Positions 31,919 to 43,167 of a stretch of 55,427 bases of DNA are shown piece by piece. The stretch spans positions 1,767,297 to 1,822,723 of the forward strand of contig NC_090624.1 of NCBI RefSeq assembly GCF_004359215.1, given 5' to 3'. The notes below the pieces were generated by a model that was given only the letters and a program-made list of their open reading frames with translations, ran no database searches and was not told where the DNA came from. The position numbers were made by a program, and so were the translations under genes. Numbering within the stretch: the stretch's first letter is position 1; every line of letters begins with the position of its first letter. Origin of the DNA: Bremia lactucae. Lineage: Eukaryota > Oomycota > Peronosporomycetes > Peronosporales > Peronosporaceae.

Positions 31919-34199
31919 TTTAGGAATCTTTTAAAAGTGATCGATAGCTCTTTTCCTGGCAATCTTAGACGTCGGGTTAGGTGAGCTGCCAAAAAGCGCT
32001 TATAAAATGTTTGTTTTGGCAAAAAGCTGACATGTCAATTAGCACAAAATAAATTTGCCAAGCATTATTGCCAGCAGTATTTTCTTACTGAGTGAAATCC
32101 ATCCCACATACTACATGGGGAAAGCGTGACTCGTAATCACTTTCACATCAAGCGCACGTCTTTTTTCGGTATAGCTTAACATCTCAGTAACTGATAAACC
32201 CGGTTCCAATGTGACAGGGTCGTGTAGCACAAGTACAAAATGAGCGTAAGATCCAAATTATTATTTTTTCTCTTCGATACCAGGTGCATAAACGTAAAAG
32301 TAAAAGATTGCGTTTCTTACCAAAAGCAACAGGTTGGGTTGGTTCTGCGTATAATAAAAAAAACTATTATTATCGGCATCCTACGCCGATATGACCAGAT
32401 TACCTTGCGCTGTTCATTGGGTAGTTCATAAAGCCACGATCGTTATCGACATGGTCAACGTACTGTCGCTTACGGACTTACGACATAGGACATGGAAGCT
32501 CGTACATAGTCCTAACATACCTTTAGCTCGCCGTAGCCACTCTTCCAGATGTTGTTGATCATATTATTGTCAACTTGTCACCGCACACATCTTGGCGTAA
32601 AAAATGTGCGTCATCGTGACGTAAAATCTACGCCTGCGCTCAATACCTCAGCAACTTCTGTGGCGGCTTTCCTGAGACATTTAGGCCAACTTTTTCCTCA
32701 CGACGAGATAGGGGCTCTTATTAAACTTGCTCGAAACAATTAAATGCGTGACGTACTATACTGCATTTCGGCTGCAAACTTCACCTGCGGGTACACAAAG
32801 CTGATGCACCACTACAGTTCAAAGTCATTAATAAATCATGCAAAATTGTGTAAGAAATATTCTTTGTCGGTTGCTTATATTGAGAAACACCTGGAAAATG
32901 AAACAAGTAGCTTTTATAAGCAAAAACGCAATCATTGTAATAATATTTCATATAAAAGTCCAAGGCGTAAACTTATACAGATGCACTTTTCGCCTATGGT
33001 GATTGGTGTGCCCTCTCTCAATCGTTCGTAATGCTCGAAGGTGCCAGTTTGGTCGAGCAAAAAACGTCATTTTTAGCAAGCCTTATGACACAACGAGCTC
33101 TCTTCTACTAACTCCCTCTCCCTGTACAGACCTCGAGACATTTAGTGTCTGCGGACATGCCGCCAGTGCAAGAAAAAAATCAGCAATTCCGCAGACGGAG
33201 CTCTTAGATTGAACATCTTATGCTCGACAAGTCAGTGTGTTTAAGTAATAAATACCTATCGAGAAAAATAGTCTGAAGCGGTTAGGCTTACGATGTCAGG
33301 GTCCAAAAGTTATTGGGCTCTTTGAGTAATTGCACTCTGAGAAACGATATTCGGATAAGAAATCTAAATCAGACACGGATTTTGTTGTTACTGTAAGAAA
33401 TAATTTTTGGATAGTCCCTCGTTGTTTTCTGCAAGAACTGGTATAAGTAACTTCGCTGTTTAAGTGTGTAATGCTCATGGAGCTTTATTGCTTAACATGC
33501 GAGATGCTGCGGTCTCTTTAACTTGTTTTATACAAGCAAATTGATTTTCTACACCTACTCGAGCCAGTGAAAAGTGCTGTCGAAGTTTATTCCGCGGTCT
33601 ATAAAGATGCGATTGTGTTCAAGAAGCAAGAAAGCTCGCGAATCCATAGTTTTGCAAAAAAACGCTGTAAAGTAGTGACTGGAAATGCCAAATCGTTTTA
33701 ATGTCATAAAAAACAGAGACCGCAGGATCAATTCCCAGTTGATTGACCTTATCAGAAAGCCCATAATGTAACACACTGGTGCGAAAAGCGCGCACACAGT
33801 GGTCAGTGGAACTTTCCACTTGGCTCCAGTACAGCTTCGGCACCTGGGCGGTCCACGTCAGATGGCAATACCAACTTGCCGGGATTTTGTCAACGGAGGG
33901 TCGTGAAAGTGACACGGCTTGAGACGTTTGCCCCGTTTCTGTGTCGTGGCAAATACTTCGACAATCGTAAGCCACAAGCGTCGCGTCGCTTCCGGTTGCT
34001 TAGGTCTGTGGTAACCAAGTCAGGGTTCCCTCCACGCAAACTTTCCCCAACTCGGTGTTGAAGTGTGTGAACTGAATGCAATTCCGCTCCGTTCATTGGG
34101 TCGCTCGTCTCCGGCTCGTCCGGTTCAAGCGCTGATTGGACAAATACTCAACGCGCGCATCCAAAGTCCAGACCAATCGTCAAGTCGTCTGTCGCCTGA
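31919..34199. other. Unassigned sequence upstream of the GAF gene
   Basis: About 2.3 kb without a gene I can name. Short frames exist: 32549-32743 and 32744-33031 on plus, and 33975-33619 on minus with 118 codons. None has a recognised motif or an internal repeat. The last 200 bp have several ATTGG/CCAAT boxes (34133, 34171) that may belong to the GAF promoter. Confidence 0.4.
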
Positions 34200-34322
34200 G
34201 TGGTTGCGGGTCGGGGTTGTTGCCTTCGACCTGCGCTTCACATTTTAAAGTCCCCACCGCCGTCTCCAGTCGCACTTCCGCACGTCCAACGTGTCTCTCT
34301 TGCCCGCCGTGCCGACGCCCGT

Positions 34323-35387
34323 ATGGCCTCTCACAGCAGCAAATCGAGCAATAAATTTGGGTATGCGCTGAATTTTGACTGGAAACACCCGTGGCCACGC
34401 GCTCCGAGGCCAAAGAATGAAGACGAACGTCTCGAGGAGCTCGCACGGTACCATATTTTGGACTCGGAGCCCGATGAAAAGTTTGACAAACTTTGCCGCA
34501 TTGCATGCAAAGAGATGAAGTGTCCTATTGCGGCCGTGAGTTTCATTGACAAACAGAAACAGTGGTTTAAAGCCAATAGCGGCTTGACACAGCGTCAGAT
34601 CCCGCGCGACGTCGCGCTGTGTGCCCATACAATCATGCATGCCAAGCGTGCGCTCGTGGTCGAAGATACGTCGCTCGATGAGCGGTTTCAACACAATCCG
34701 CTTGTCACGCGCGCGTCGGCGGTGCGGTTCTACGCCGGCGTGCCAATCACGACCCCCAGTGGCTTTTGCATTGGTTCCGTTTTTGTGTTTGATGTCAAGT
34801 GCCACCACCACGTGGACGCCAAAATTTTGCATAAAATTGCCGCCAAAGTGCTAAAATATATGGACGAACGGCTTAAAAATATTGCTGCGGCAACTGGCGG
34901 TGCACTTCCCAAGCCGACACTTTTGTCCAGTGCCGCGCTTTCCCAGTCGAAAGTCGTGTCGCCTCCGACGTCACAGGAACAGCCAGCGGGAGAGACTGCA
35001 TTGCGGGAGCAACAACCTCCGATGCCGATGAAACCCGAGCCTGTGGCCGAACCTACGCCGGTTCCCGAAGCAGGGCCAGTCCAGAGCAGTGCTCTTGTCC
35101 AGGCATCGCCCGTCTCGACGAGTACAGCCATTGAAGCGCAAGGACAAGGACAGGGAGGTCTTGGGAACATGGGCTCGATGCTCATGAATCTGTTGGCACG
35201 TACGACCGAGACACAGCAGCAGCTTGCTGCGCAACAAGGCGTGATGTTTGAGACGTTGGGCGAGCACTCGAACCAATTGGACCTGCTAGGGCAGTCGATG
35301 AGTAATCTAGAGAAGCGCTTTGAGCAAGTGCGACTGAAAAAAGAGCAACAACGAAGTGCGGCGAATCGCATTCCCAATCGTGTGTAG
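34323..35387 (+). CDS. GAF-domain protein with C-terminal coiled coil
   Basis: A single uninterrupted frame of 354 codons. A longer frame opens at 34200, but its first 41 residues are Pro/Arg-rich and look like translated 5' leader, so I chose the second Met (MASHSSKS). Residues about 34-185 form a GAF domain: LEELARYHILDSEPDEKFD, CPIAAVSFIDKQKQWFKA, IPRDVALCAHTI and FYAGVPITTPSGFCIGSVFV. This is the subtype common in bacterial sensor proteins, and similar single-GAF proteins occur in oomycetes. GAF domains bind small ligands or mediate dimerisation; the ligand cannot be told here. Residues 190-280 are Pro/Gln/Ser-rich and disordered; 285-345 are Gln/Glu-rich and probably coiled. No signal peptide or membrane segment, so cytosolic or nuclear. 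AATAAA at 35545 is a candidate polyadenylation signal. Confidence 0.85.
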   Translation: MASHSSKSSNKFGYALNFDWKHPWPRAPRPKNEDERLEELARYHILDSEPDEKFDKLCRIACKEMKCPIAAVSFIDKQKQWFKANSGLTQRQIPRDVALCAHTIMHAKRALVVEDTSLDERFQHNPLVTRASAVRFYAGVPITTPSGFCIGSVFVFDVKCHHHVDAKILHKIAAKVLKYMDERLKNIAAATGGALPKPTLLSSAALSQSKVVSPPTSQEQPAGETALREQQPPMPMKPEPVAEPTPVPEAGPVQSSALVQASPVSTSTAIEAQGQGQGGLGNMGSMLMNLLARTTETQQQLAAQQGVMFETLGEHSNQLDLLGQSMSNLEKRFEQVRLKKEQQRSAANRIPNRV

Positions 35388-35810
35388 CAGCAACAGTTTT
35401 TTTTGTGGAGACACTTGGGAAGATGGCTACTGTCTACAATTTTTTGATCGGGATTGCGTTTTAGAAGTAGCGAGGGAAATTGAAGTTTGTACGAGTATAG
35501 ATACACTTTTTTCGTCATTCTGGTTTGTTAGATTCTTTTTGTAGAATAAATGCGTTAGAAATGGTGCGACGGATATGTGAAGAGCATTTCGGCAGCTGCT
35601 CTTTTAACCTTATGCATAAAAGGAGCAAGGTCATGTATTTTTTATACATTAAATGAAAGCATACACATTAAATCTGAAAGGTTCATGTCGGCTGTAATAA
35701 AATCGGCCAATTCCCATTTTACATGTAAAAATGCAGAAATTGCAAAAAAAAAAAAAAAAAAAGAAGGTAAGGATCCAAACTTTCTCCGCTCTGTCCCCAA
35801 TCATGAGGCC
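35388..35810. other. Convergent spacer between the two host genes
   Basis: Holds both 3' ends. AATAAA at 35545 serves the plus gene; an A-run of about 19 lies near 35745. No further gene seen. Confidence 0.5.
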
Positions 35811-37510
35811 TTACATTTGTCCACTAAAGTTCGCGACATCTTGCAAGTTCCTCGTCGTGCTCCATTTGCTCGTAATTTTACGTCTTGTCGAAAAGAATTC
35901 AATACATCCATCGCCAGTAATGTCCATGTCTCCAAATTTACTTCTCGTGCCGTACATGCCACCAAAACTAAACGGTTCACGTGGCACTGGAATCCCAATA
36001 TTCACTCCAATCATTCCCGCTCGAAATCGGGTTTGAAAATACTCGGCATGCGCGCCATTGGACGTGTAAATCGCAGCCGCATTGCCATATTCATTATCAT
36101 TTTCAATCGCAAGCGCTTCATCAAACGAAGTCACTTGATATACGGACAAGACAGGTCCAAAAATCTCTTCTTTCATCGCTACATCCGTCGCTTTGAAATG
36201 CAATAAAATCGTAGGTCCGACCCAAAAGCCCGGAGATGCGGTAGCCCACGCTCGACCATCGACCAATACTTGAGCCCCAGCAGCTTCCGCTTCATTAATA
36301 TACTGGAGCACCCGTGCTTTGGAAACCGCATCAATAAGTGCCCCAACTTGTCCTGCTTTCGTCCCTCGCATCAACGCTTTTGACTTGTCAATTACTTTTT
36401 CAAGCACAGCATGGCAATCACCAACCAAAAGAAGAACGGAAGCTGCCATACATCGCTGACCCGCACACCCTGCATACGACGAAACAATGTCCTTGGCAGT
36501 TTCTTCTATTGCTGCGTCAGGAAGCACAACGAGGTGGTTTTTCGCACCACCAAGCGCCAACACGCGCTTATCAATTGCTCGACAGCGACGAGCAATACTC
36601 TGTGCCACACGACTGGAACCCACGAATGTGATTGCAGCAATATTTGCATGATCACACAAACTTAGGACTGGATCAATTGTCCCATTGATAATCTCATTTC
36701 ACGCCATTAGTTTTCTCAACGTATCGCAATAGAGTCACTGGAAAATACACACCTGAAAAACTCCTTTTGGAATACCTGCTTGAAGAAACAACTCGGCGAC
36801 TCGGGTCATGGTCATCGGCACCTTTTTCACATAAAAAATCGTTTTTAAAAAATCGGCAAAAAACGTTTTTTGGTTTTTTGGTTTTTTCAACGTACTTTTT
36901 CCGATGGTTTTAAGATCACACAATTCCCAAGAGCTACGGCAATGGGAATTGTCCACATGGGCACCATAATGGGAAAGTTAAATGGCACGATACAGGCTAC
37001 GACTCCTACGGGTTCGCGTACGTCGTGGCACGTTATGCCGCGAGATACTTGCAGTGTACGTCCTTGTATCAATTGTGGAAGACTACAAGCGTACTCGAGA
37101 GTTTCGTTTGCTTTCAAGACACTGGCAAGGGCCTCGGTGCGATTTTTGCCACTCTCGTGGACCACAAGATCCGCCAATTCATCTAGAAATGATCAAGATC
37201 GTCGAGTATCGATCAAATCCAGTGCGATAACAAACGTACCTTGGTGCTGAAGTATTAATGCATGCAACTGGAGCAGTATAGCTGCTCGGGCTTTGACCGT
37301 AAAGTGACGCCATTCGCTGAAAGCTTCGCGGCCCTTGGCGACTGCGAGCTCGACGTCCGCACTAGAAGACAGCGCACACTTGCCAATGACATGGCCAGTG
37401 GACGGACTGATGACATCAATGTACTTGCCTTCGGATGGCGCCACGAACGACCCATTGATGAGGTTCTGCGCTACGAGCGAATTCGAGGCTTTTAGCTGCT
37501 TGCTCGACAT
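35811..37510 (-). CDS. ALDH6A1-like (mmsA): Methylmalonate-semialdehyde dehydrogenase (CoA-acylating), four exons
   Basis: Exons 37510-37240, 37182-36896, 36821-36753 and 36692-35811. The introns (57, 74 and 60 nt) are GT-AG, with CTAAT near the third acceptor. Spliced length is 1509 nt, 502 residues, the usual family size. The enzyme oxidises methylmalonate and malonate semialdehydes to propionyl- or acetyl-CoA in valine and pyrimidine breakdown, using NAD+ and CoA. Seen: INGSFV near the N-terminus, PFNFP with the active-site Asn at about 159, KPSEKVPM, FVGSSRVAQ, GAKNH and the catalytic Cys at about 290 in AGQRCMA. The C-terminal Phe/Trp pattern EFFSTRRKITSKW fits this ALDH group. An in-frame stop lies upstream of the Met. 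No obvious mitochondrial presequence is visible, odd for a usually mitochondrial enzyme; an unseen upstream exon is possible. Appears intact. Confidence 0.9.
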
Positions 37511-38359
37511 GGGGACGGAAGAAGAATCTTCAAGTTATGATGTGGGACACATCGAGGTGGCTAAAACGGTATTTTGATTTTATACGTTGAGAGCTCTTTT
37601 TTTAAGAAATCGTCGAAAGCAAAACGCTACCACTACCGCATGCTACCACTAAAAAAAGTGAATAATCGATATTGATCATATTCGATGAAATCTTAACGAG
37701 TAAGAAAGGAGTTTCTTCATTCGTCTAACTTTTAAATCATAAGTTCTAAAGGCCCCGGATCGAATATTGATCACAATTGTATACACTTGACATTTAAATC
37801 ATTGTTAAATCTAAAATGTCCAACGAAAATGGACTGAGCTTTTGTCTTCGTTTGACGATGCGGGCTACATCGGCCAGGTTCTCTTGTCTTGTCTTGTCCA
37901 CCGACATGAACGAGTTTCACGTTTTAGAAATCGTGACGGGCTAGTGCTCATTAATTGGCTGACTGAATTGGTTGGACATGAAATAAAAGCACTTTTCAGC
38001 CGTCGATTATAAATCGCCTTCGAATCGGAAACAAAGGGTGTCTTTCTCACATGTCGAATCAACGTATGACCGTAACAGCGTCGCCATTGGTCACGTGATG
38101 ACCGCAAAGATATATATTCAGGCGGGGGGTCGTTGATCTATACTGACATATAACGGCCCCGAGTGAAAGTCATCCAGGTAGATGCGAAGAAGGCTAAAGA
38201 AGCCGTATATCGTGAGCACGATAGCTGTATATGCCTTACAAGTACGATCCAGGGTCGGACCACATTTTTAGTTATGACTCGGGGTTGTACAGCGAGTTAT
38301 ATGTTATCAACGCTTGTTGCACACCTTCCCTTGGTTGTTCAACGATTCTTCATGCAATG
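37511..38359. other. Upstream region of the dehydrogenase gene
   Basis: Promoter side of the minus-strand gene. No confident core promoter motif and no other gene. A repeated CTACCACTA/CTACCGCATGCTACCACTA stretch lies at 37628-37650. Confidence 0.4.
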
Positions 38360-39150
38360 GCGGAGCATGCGAAGCATCTTTTTATGTGTGCATCACGGAT
38401 TAATCTGTGGCGTCTAAATATTGTGTCATCAAAGACTCGAGCCCAGCCTTTGGCTGCAGTCGACTCCGCGACTGACACAAGTTGAAACATCTTGCTCAAT
38501 CGATCAACAAAATTCAAGAATACCTGCATTTTTTGAGCGTCTCCAGGAACTCCGAAGACTTTGTGCATTGATATGAACAGCGAGCATTTTTCAGAACAGG
38601 CAGAGGTTTTAACGGAGCACAAAGCAATGTACTGGATTAACCCGTTGAAAATATACGCAGGCTCGTATGTACTAGCGCACGAACTTTTGCTGGTGAGGCC
38701 AGTAAAGCTGCATCTTACAATGACATAAGTCGACTTACGATACGATGCCCACTTAGTGGTGCATAGTGTACACTCTTACATGATGCGCAAGCGCATATCA
38801 TTGTGAGTGATGACGACCCGAAGTTTGGCGCCGTCAATTGCTGTATAAAAAAGAACCCATTGTGTGTCGTGTCCGATCTGATGACGCTCGATTGAAGGTG
38901 CCAATCCTTTTCAGAATTGCTGTGATGAATTTATGAGGTGATTCATCACCTTGATGAGTCGTGTCTTCTTTATAGTCTCTTTCGATGTCATTAAGTAATG
39001 CTAACGACAGAACGCTTAACTACTAAGCGTTTCCTCATTTTTGTTGGCGCAGCCGGATCAAATTCGGCTGGCCCGAAAGCGCATCTGCAACAAATTTATA
39101 TTTTATGGAGAAGTTATACTCCATGAAGAAGAACAACCATCTCGCCATTC
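38360..39150 (-). pseudogene. GyE-type RNase H end and integrase fragment
   Basis: Minus strand. RNase H tail and linker text near 39150-39030. A His/Cys zinc-domain region (VITHNDMRLRIM, 38850-38700) is followed by the integrase core in 38622-38350, with NFVDRLSKMFQLVSVAEST holding the first catalytic Asp and ARVFDDTIF after it. The rest of the core and all upstream domains are missing. It abuts a Copia fragment. Confidence 0.7.
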
Positions 39151-39164
39151 CAAACCAAAAGGAT

Positions 39165-40115
39165 ATATTATTTAGTTCAAGGCACGATTCGTGACCAAGC
39201 GGTTTACACAGCGACCTGGCATTTAGTACGTAGACACGTTCACTCCAGTGACCCGAAAGTATTCCATAAGCACAGCATTAGTGTTTGTCTGGACTAAAGG
39301 TCTTGAAGCAGAGGACGTTGATATGGATACAGCCTTTCGTTACGGTGAAGTCGAAGAAGAGATTTACATGGATCAGCCGGACGGCTTCGAAAACTCGGAC
39401 AAACTAGCTCAGAAATGTCATCTTAGAAAAACAATGTATGGCACCAAGCAACCTGCACGTCAGTAGAATAACAAGCCTAATCAGCATTTGGAGGACCAAG
39501 GCTCTGCTGTAGACTCATGCGTGTACGTCCGAAAGTCAACGGCAGAATACAGAATTATTGTAATATTTGCAGATGACTTATAATTTTCAGCAAAACCGCA
39601 AATCATATCGAAACAATCAAGTGCGCATTGGAGAAAATTCTCAGCATCAAGGAACTTGGGGCCCCAAGTACTGTTTAGGAATCGAGAACAATCGCGGCAA
39701 AAGCCGCAAGATGATCACGATTAATCAGTGCGCATAAACAAGCGAGAACTGCAAGCAAGTACACACTTCAGCATACAGAAAGTCGAAGCTTGTATAAACA
39801 ACGGACAAGGTAGCGATTGCATCGATTTATCGTATCGCGAACTAGTGGGAGCACTCATGTATGTAGCAAGTGCACTCGCCCGGACATTTTACACGCTGTG
39901 AGTGAGGTAGCCAACTTCTGCGAACACTATGAGAAGCTACACTGTATTGCAACCAAGATAATTCTAAGAAATCTGAAACAGCTCAAGACATTGGGATCGT
40001 ATTCGACGGTTTTAGCAAGGAAGAGGTCATTGCCTTTGCGGATGCAAATTGAGCTGGCTATTTGGATTCGCGACGCTCGACAACTGGATACGTATCCTTC
40101 CTGAGTGGTAGTATT
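39165..40115 (+). pseudogene. Ty1/Copia reverse transcriptase-RNase H fragment
   Basis: Different superfamily from all its neighbours. KARFVTKRFTQRPG, the VDMDTAFRYGEVEEEIYM..QPDGFE segment (39248-39466, 72 codons), CHLRKTMYGTKQPAR, and the catalytic box as FADDL with a stop after it (about 39580). Copia RNase H follows: YRELVGALMYVASALAR (39826-39877), FADAN, and STTGYVSFLSGSI (about 40080-40118). Both ends are cut inside the domains; no LTRs, gag or integrase nearby. Confidence 0.85.
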
Positions 40116-40129
40116 ATCTCGTGATTAAA

Positions 40130-40370
40130 CTACGGTAAACCTACCAAAACACAAAGTGACAAATGTAGGCAGTAATAAATTTCTGCCCAGGTATATCGGC
40201 CCGGTTCGTGTACTACATCGCAAAGGCAATGCGTACAAGATCGAGCTGCCTCGTAGGATGCGTACGCATCCTACTTTTATGTTGGCCTTCTCCACCCGTA
40301 CCATCACTACGAGGCTTCTTCTTATTCCGGATTACACCGAAACGGCTAGGGCATCCGCCAATGCCTGATG
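40130..40370 (+). pseudogene. GyE4 integrase C-terminal (GPF-type) module
   Basis: KVTNVGSNKFLPRYIGPVRVLHRKGNAYKIELPRR carries the R-x-I-G-P and NAY-x-IELP pattern of the Gypsy integrase C-terminal module. It then runs into MRTHPTFM and a stop at about 40366. All upstream pol is absent. The antisense gene starts reading out from the other side about 10 bp further on. Confidence 0.75.
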
Positions 40371-40378
40371 GTTTCAAG

Positions 40379-42020
40379 TCAAAGCCTTATTGTCTCGGAA
40401 CAAAAAAGGATTCTCTTAACCGGGTGATCCACTCTTTCCTCCAAGAAAGCGATCTTCTGACGAGCTGTCACCAGCTCGTTTTGAAGGGACTGACGTGTCC
40501 TTTCGTTCGCCATTTGTTCAGTCGCAACCTGCGCACAATTTATCAAATGGCCATGAGAAACATAATCGACCGTCACCGTTCACTCGCGGCGACGGGATCG
40601 CTCGTGATCAAGATCCTCCCTCAAATATAAAGGGTGTGATCCAAAAAAACATGTTGATTTGGGCTCGTCAAACGAGACGATCCCGATTTGCTCTCCTCTT
40701 CTACATCCATTGATGGATTCGAATGGTGAAAAGCGTTTTCTTGTTAAAAGCTTCTTGAACCACCGTGAGGCACAGGGGGTTCGAACGATTTATTTCGTTA
40801 GTTAGCGACATAATCCACCCTTGCATGATAGGCATGAACCTTGTTCTCAAATGATGGGGTTCCAGGCCTCGTCTTGCAATACGACAAGGAAGACCCATCC
40901 TCCTCGACAGAAGGTCCATCGAAGAAAGAGAGTTTCCTGCGCTCGTAAAAGGATTGGAGGTTCTCAATCCCTTGACGCATCTCGTTAGAGATGAGAGTCC
41001 TCCAATGAGAATCTTTAAATGATCATACTTCTTAAGGGCGTGATCTGCACCCTTGAAACAGCATGGGCATGAGTCACCCACAGAAGCAAGGAATCCCTGC
41101 CTCTCTAGACAAACGATGCAACTTATAGCGTGCACCGACCACGTTCCGTTTCTCAACCGTTCCCGAAAAGTATTTAGCTTGTTAAGCCAGACCTCACGGT
41201 CAATGTTTTGTACATTCTGTACATAGGCTGTCCAAGCTTGGAACAAAGGTCTGACATCTTTTGCCCGTTTGAAAGAGTACCACCACTGCCGGAAAAAGGC
41301 ATCGATGAAGTTTTCCGTCTCACCCTTACTAGGCTTGTGAAGTCTAGATGAGTCGAATAGCGGAATATCATATCGATCGTTGGTCATACCAGACCAACGA
41401 ATGACGTTTCCATTGACGGGCAACCGAGGCCTTTGTTCTGGAGCGAACCGCAACGTTTAGCGGCCCCTCTCCTGTTGGCTCATGTTAACGTTAAGGTTGA
41501 CTTGGCCCTTGGAGCGATTCCTAGAATTTTCCTGGTGATGCAAACTAGCACCACCAGCAGCACTCTTCCATTCGCAACCACTTAGTTCCTGGTGACGCAT
41601 ACTAACGACACCAGAGTGGTCATCGCCCAGGGAGTCATCTGAAGATGAATTCCCACCAAAGAGGTCCGACAAGTCGAACAACCTCGTCATCACCTTTTTG
41701 GTTGTCACATTTAGAGCCCAAAGGTTCAACGGGCTCGGCCTAGTGTGATCCGACGCACTTTACAGTAGACACTGAGTCAGGCAATGCCGGTGACTTGGTC
41801 CAGTCACCTACAATTGGTGTTGACTTGTCCCCGTCATCTGCAATGTCATCGATAGATGATATACCCCAGTCACCTCCAATGAGATAAGGAGGTGACATAT
41901 ATCCCCGCAGTAGACGCATTAAATCCTACTGAAACAATTGCATTACAACAGCTGCACTGATCGTGCAGCTGCCAGCATTGCGGCCTCACTGCCCACGCGC
42001 ACAGACTTGTTAGTCGTCAT
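40379..42020 (-). pseudogene. GyE4 antisense gene: CPCC-cysteine/coiled-coil protein
   Basis: Reads opposite to pol and LTR. A candidate start at 42020 (MTTNKSVRVGSEAAM) is 144 nt from the LTR. An acidic Ser-rich part follows (41729-41457, LFDLSDLFGG, NSSSDDSLGDD), then after one in-frame stop about 150 open codons from 41456: RFAPEQRPRL, RYDIPLF, FQAWTAYVQNV, DREVWLNKL. A cysteine cluster C-x2-C-x13-C-x-C-C follows (CIVC at 41120, CPCC at 41069). A frameshift leads to NLQSFYERRKLSFFDGPS (40980 frame), and a final frame (40576-40379) has LDHER upstream and helical RQKIAFLEERV. The same blocks recur in order at 52241-53649, with many synonymous differences. No known family recognised; the cysteines suggest metal binding, the tail a coiled coil. 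Confidence 0.6.
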
Positions 42021-42164
42021 GTTGATTTTGGTCAAGATCAATTACGAAAATAAAATCTGTACTTTGATTCAAACCAATAATGCAAAATTACAGGGAAATT
42101 CATAATAGTATTTTCTGTCACCCCATATGAGTCACTATAGTGACTTTTGGTTAGGGGGGGGTGA

Positions 42165-42702
42165 TGTAGCGGGGTGTCCAGTTACATAAATATTATATTC
42201 TATAAGAGGAACACTAAATATTATTTTCTATGAGAGGAATAATGAATATTATTTCCTATGAAAGGATATAAATAAAGATGTACAAAAATATTATCGGTAT
42301 TAATGTTGACTTAAATAGTTCCAATATTACCTAAATTGGAAAAATTGGTGCAATAAAACGTTAACTCTATTGATGGTTGATTTAAGTCTAAATCAACGCC
42401 GCCAACCGTTATAAGACACGATTGTGCGGTGCGCAAGGAGGCGCCATACTTAGTTAAAATTTAATATAATAAGTTCAGTATTAGATAGACGATCGCTACG
42501 TAGGAAACTAATATATTAATACAGTATTACTATTCCTTAATTCACTCCTTCGAATTATTTTTGATAGCTAAAGCCCCTTAACTACTTTGAAGTCTTCCTC
42601 TGTACTCTTGTGTACGTGAGGTTACGAAGCACGTCACCTTCACTGTAATCAGTGTAAGGTTAACTAGTACATACCAGTACTAGTGGAAGGAGCCCCGTTA
42701 CA
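42165..42702 (+). repeat. GyE4 3' LTR
   Basis: 538 bp, complete: TGTAGCGGGGTGTCC to GAGCCCCGTTACA. It is preceded by the polypurine tract TTTGGTTAGGGGGGGGTGA (42146-42164). Best reference copy of the plus-oriented GyE LTR in the window. Confidence 0.85.
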
Positions 42703-43167
42703 TGCCCACGCACCTGGCAGCCTGATACTAGCCTTTTAGCTAACTCCAGTGCTCGCGTATACGTTGTCCACCCATCAAAAGACAACGAATTTAGACAAGC
42801 CAAGCTGTTCTTATAAGTTGTCTGTAAGCACAAGTGAATGTAGTGCTTATATTGACTGGCAACTGTTTTTTATTGCGTGAAACCATTCCCGTTAGCGTTA
42901 CATGTCTTTTTCCATGCATTCGCGATTATCTTGCCTTCTCAGTAAGTTTACGCCCGCATTTAACAACTGATTGCGGTCGGAACCTCTTTAAGGCACCACA
43001 TGTTCCTTTTTTGCCATGGTTGTGGATAAAGCTGTTCGGTTTGGGTCATTTTCCTAAAACGATCATTTACTAAAAGTTGCGGCTTAATATATAAAACAAA
43101 ATCTGGTATTTGCTGTTGGGGTGCATTGGTACATTAATTTAGCACTTAAAGGTTGGTAATAGATATA
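42703..43167. other. Unassigned intergenic sequence
   Basis: One 79-codon frame (42834-43073, +), hydrophobic, not recognised. No repeat seen. Confidence 0.4.

Noticed and set aside
33619..33975. 118-codon minus-strand frame as a hypothetical gene
   Set aside because: No recognisable motif, no paralogue in the window, and it lies in the probable upstream region of the GAF gene.
34200..34322. Upstream Met of the GAF gene as the true start
   Set aside because: The first 41 residues are Pro/Arg-rich leader-like sequence with no homology to the GAF family; the Met at 34323 begins a better N-terminus.
34245..35518. Long minus-strand frames opposite the GAF gene (up to 262 codons)
   Set aside because: Shadows of a GC-rich gene whose plus strand has a clear conserved domain.
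35740..35765. A-run as the tail of a retroposed gene copy
   Set aside because: The adjacent dehydrogenase has introns and the run lies downstream of its stop without target duplications; it is a simple repeat.
36822..36895. Frameshift in the dehydrogenase between KPSEK and VPMTM
   Set aside because: The interruption is a 74-nt GT-AG intron; removing it restores the frame exactly.
40379..41729. Antisense frames dismissed as shadows of an envelope-like gene on the plus strand
   Set aside because: The plus strand of this block has no comparable long frame with signal peptide or membrane segments, and protein-level similarity to 52241-53649 exists only on the antisense strand.
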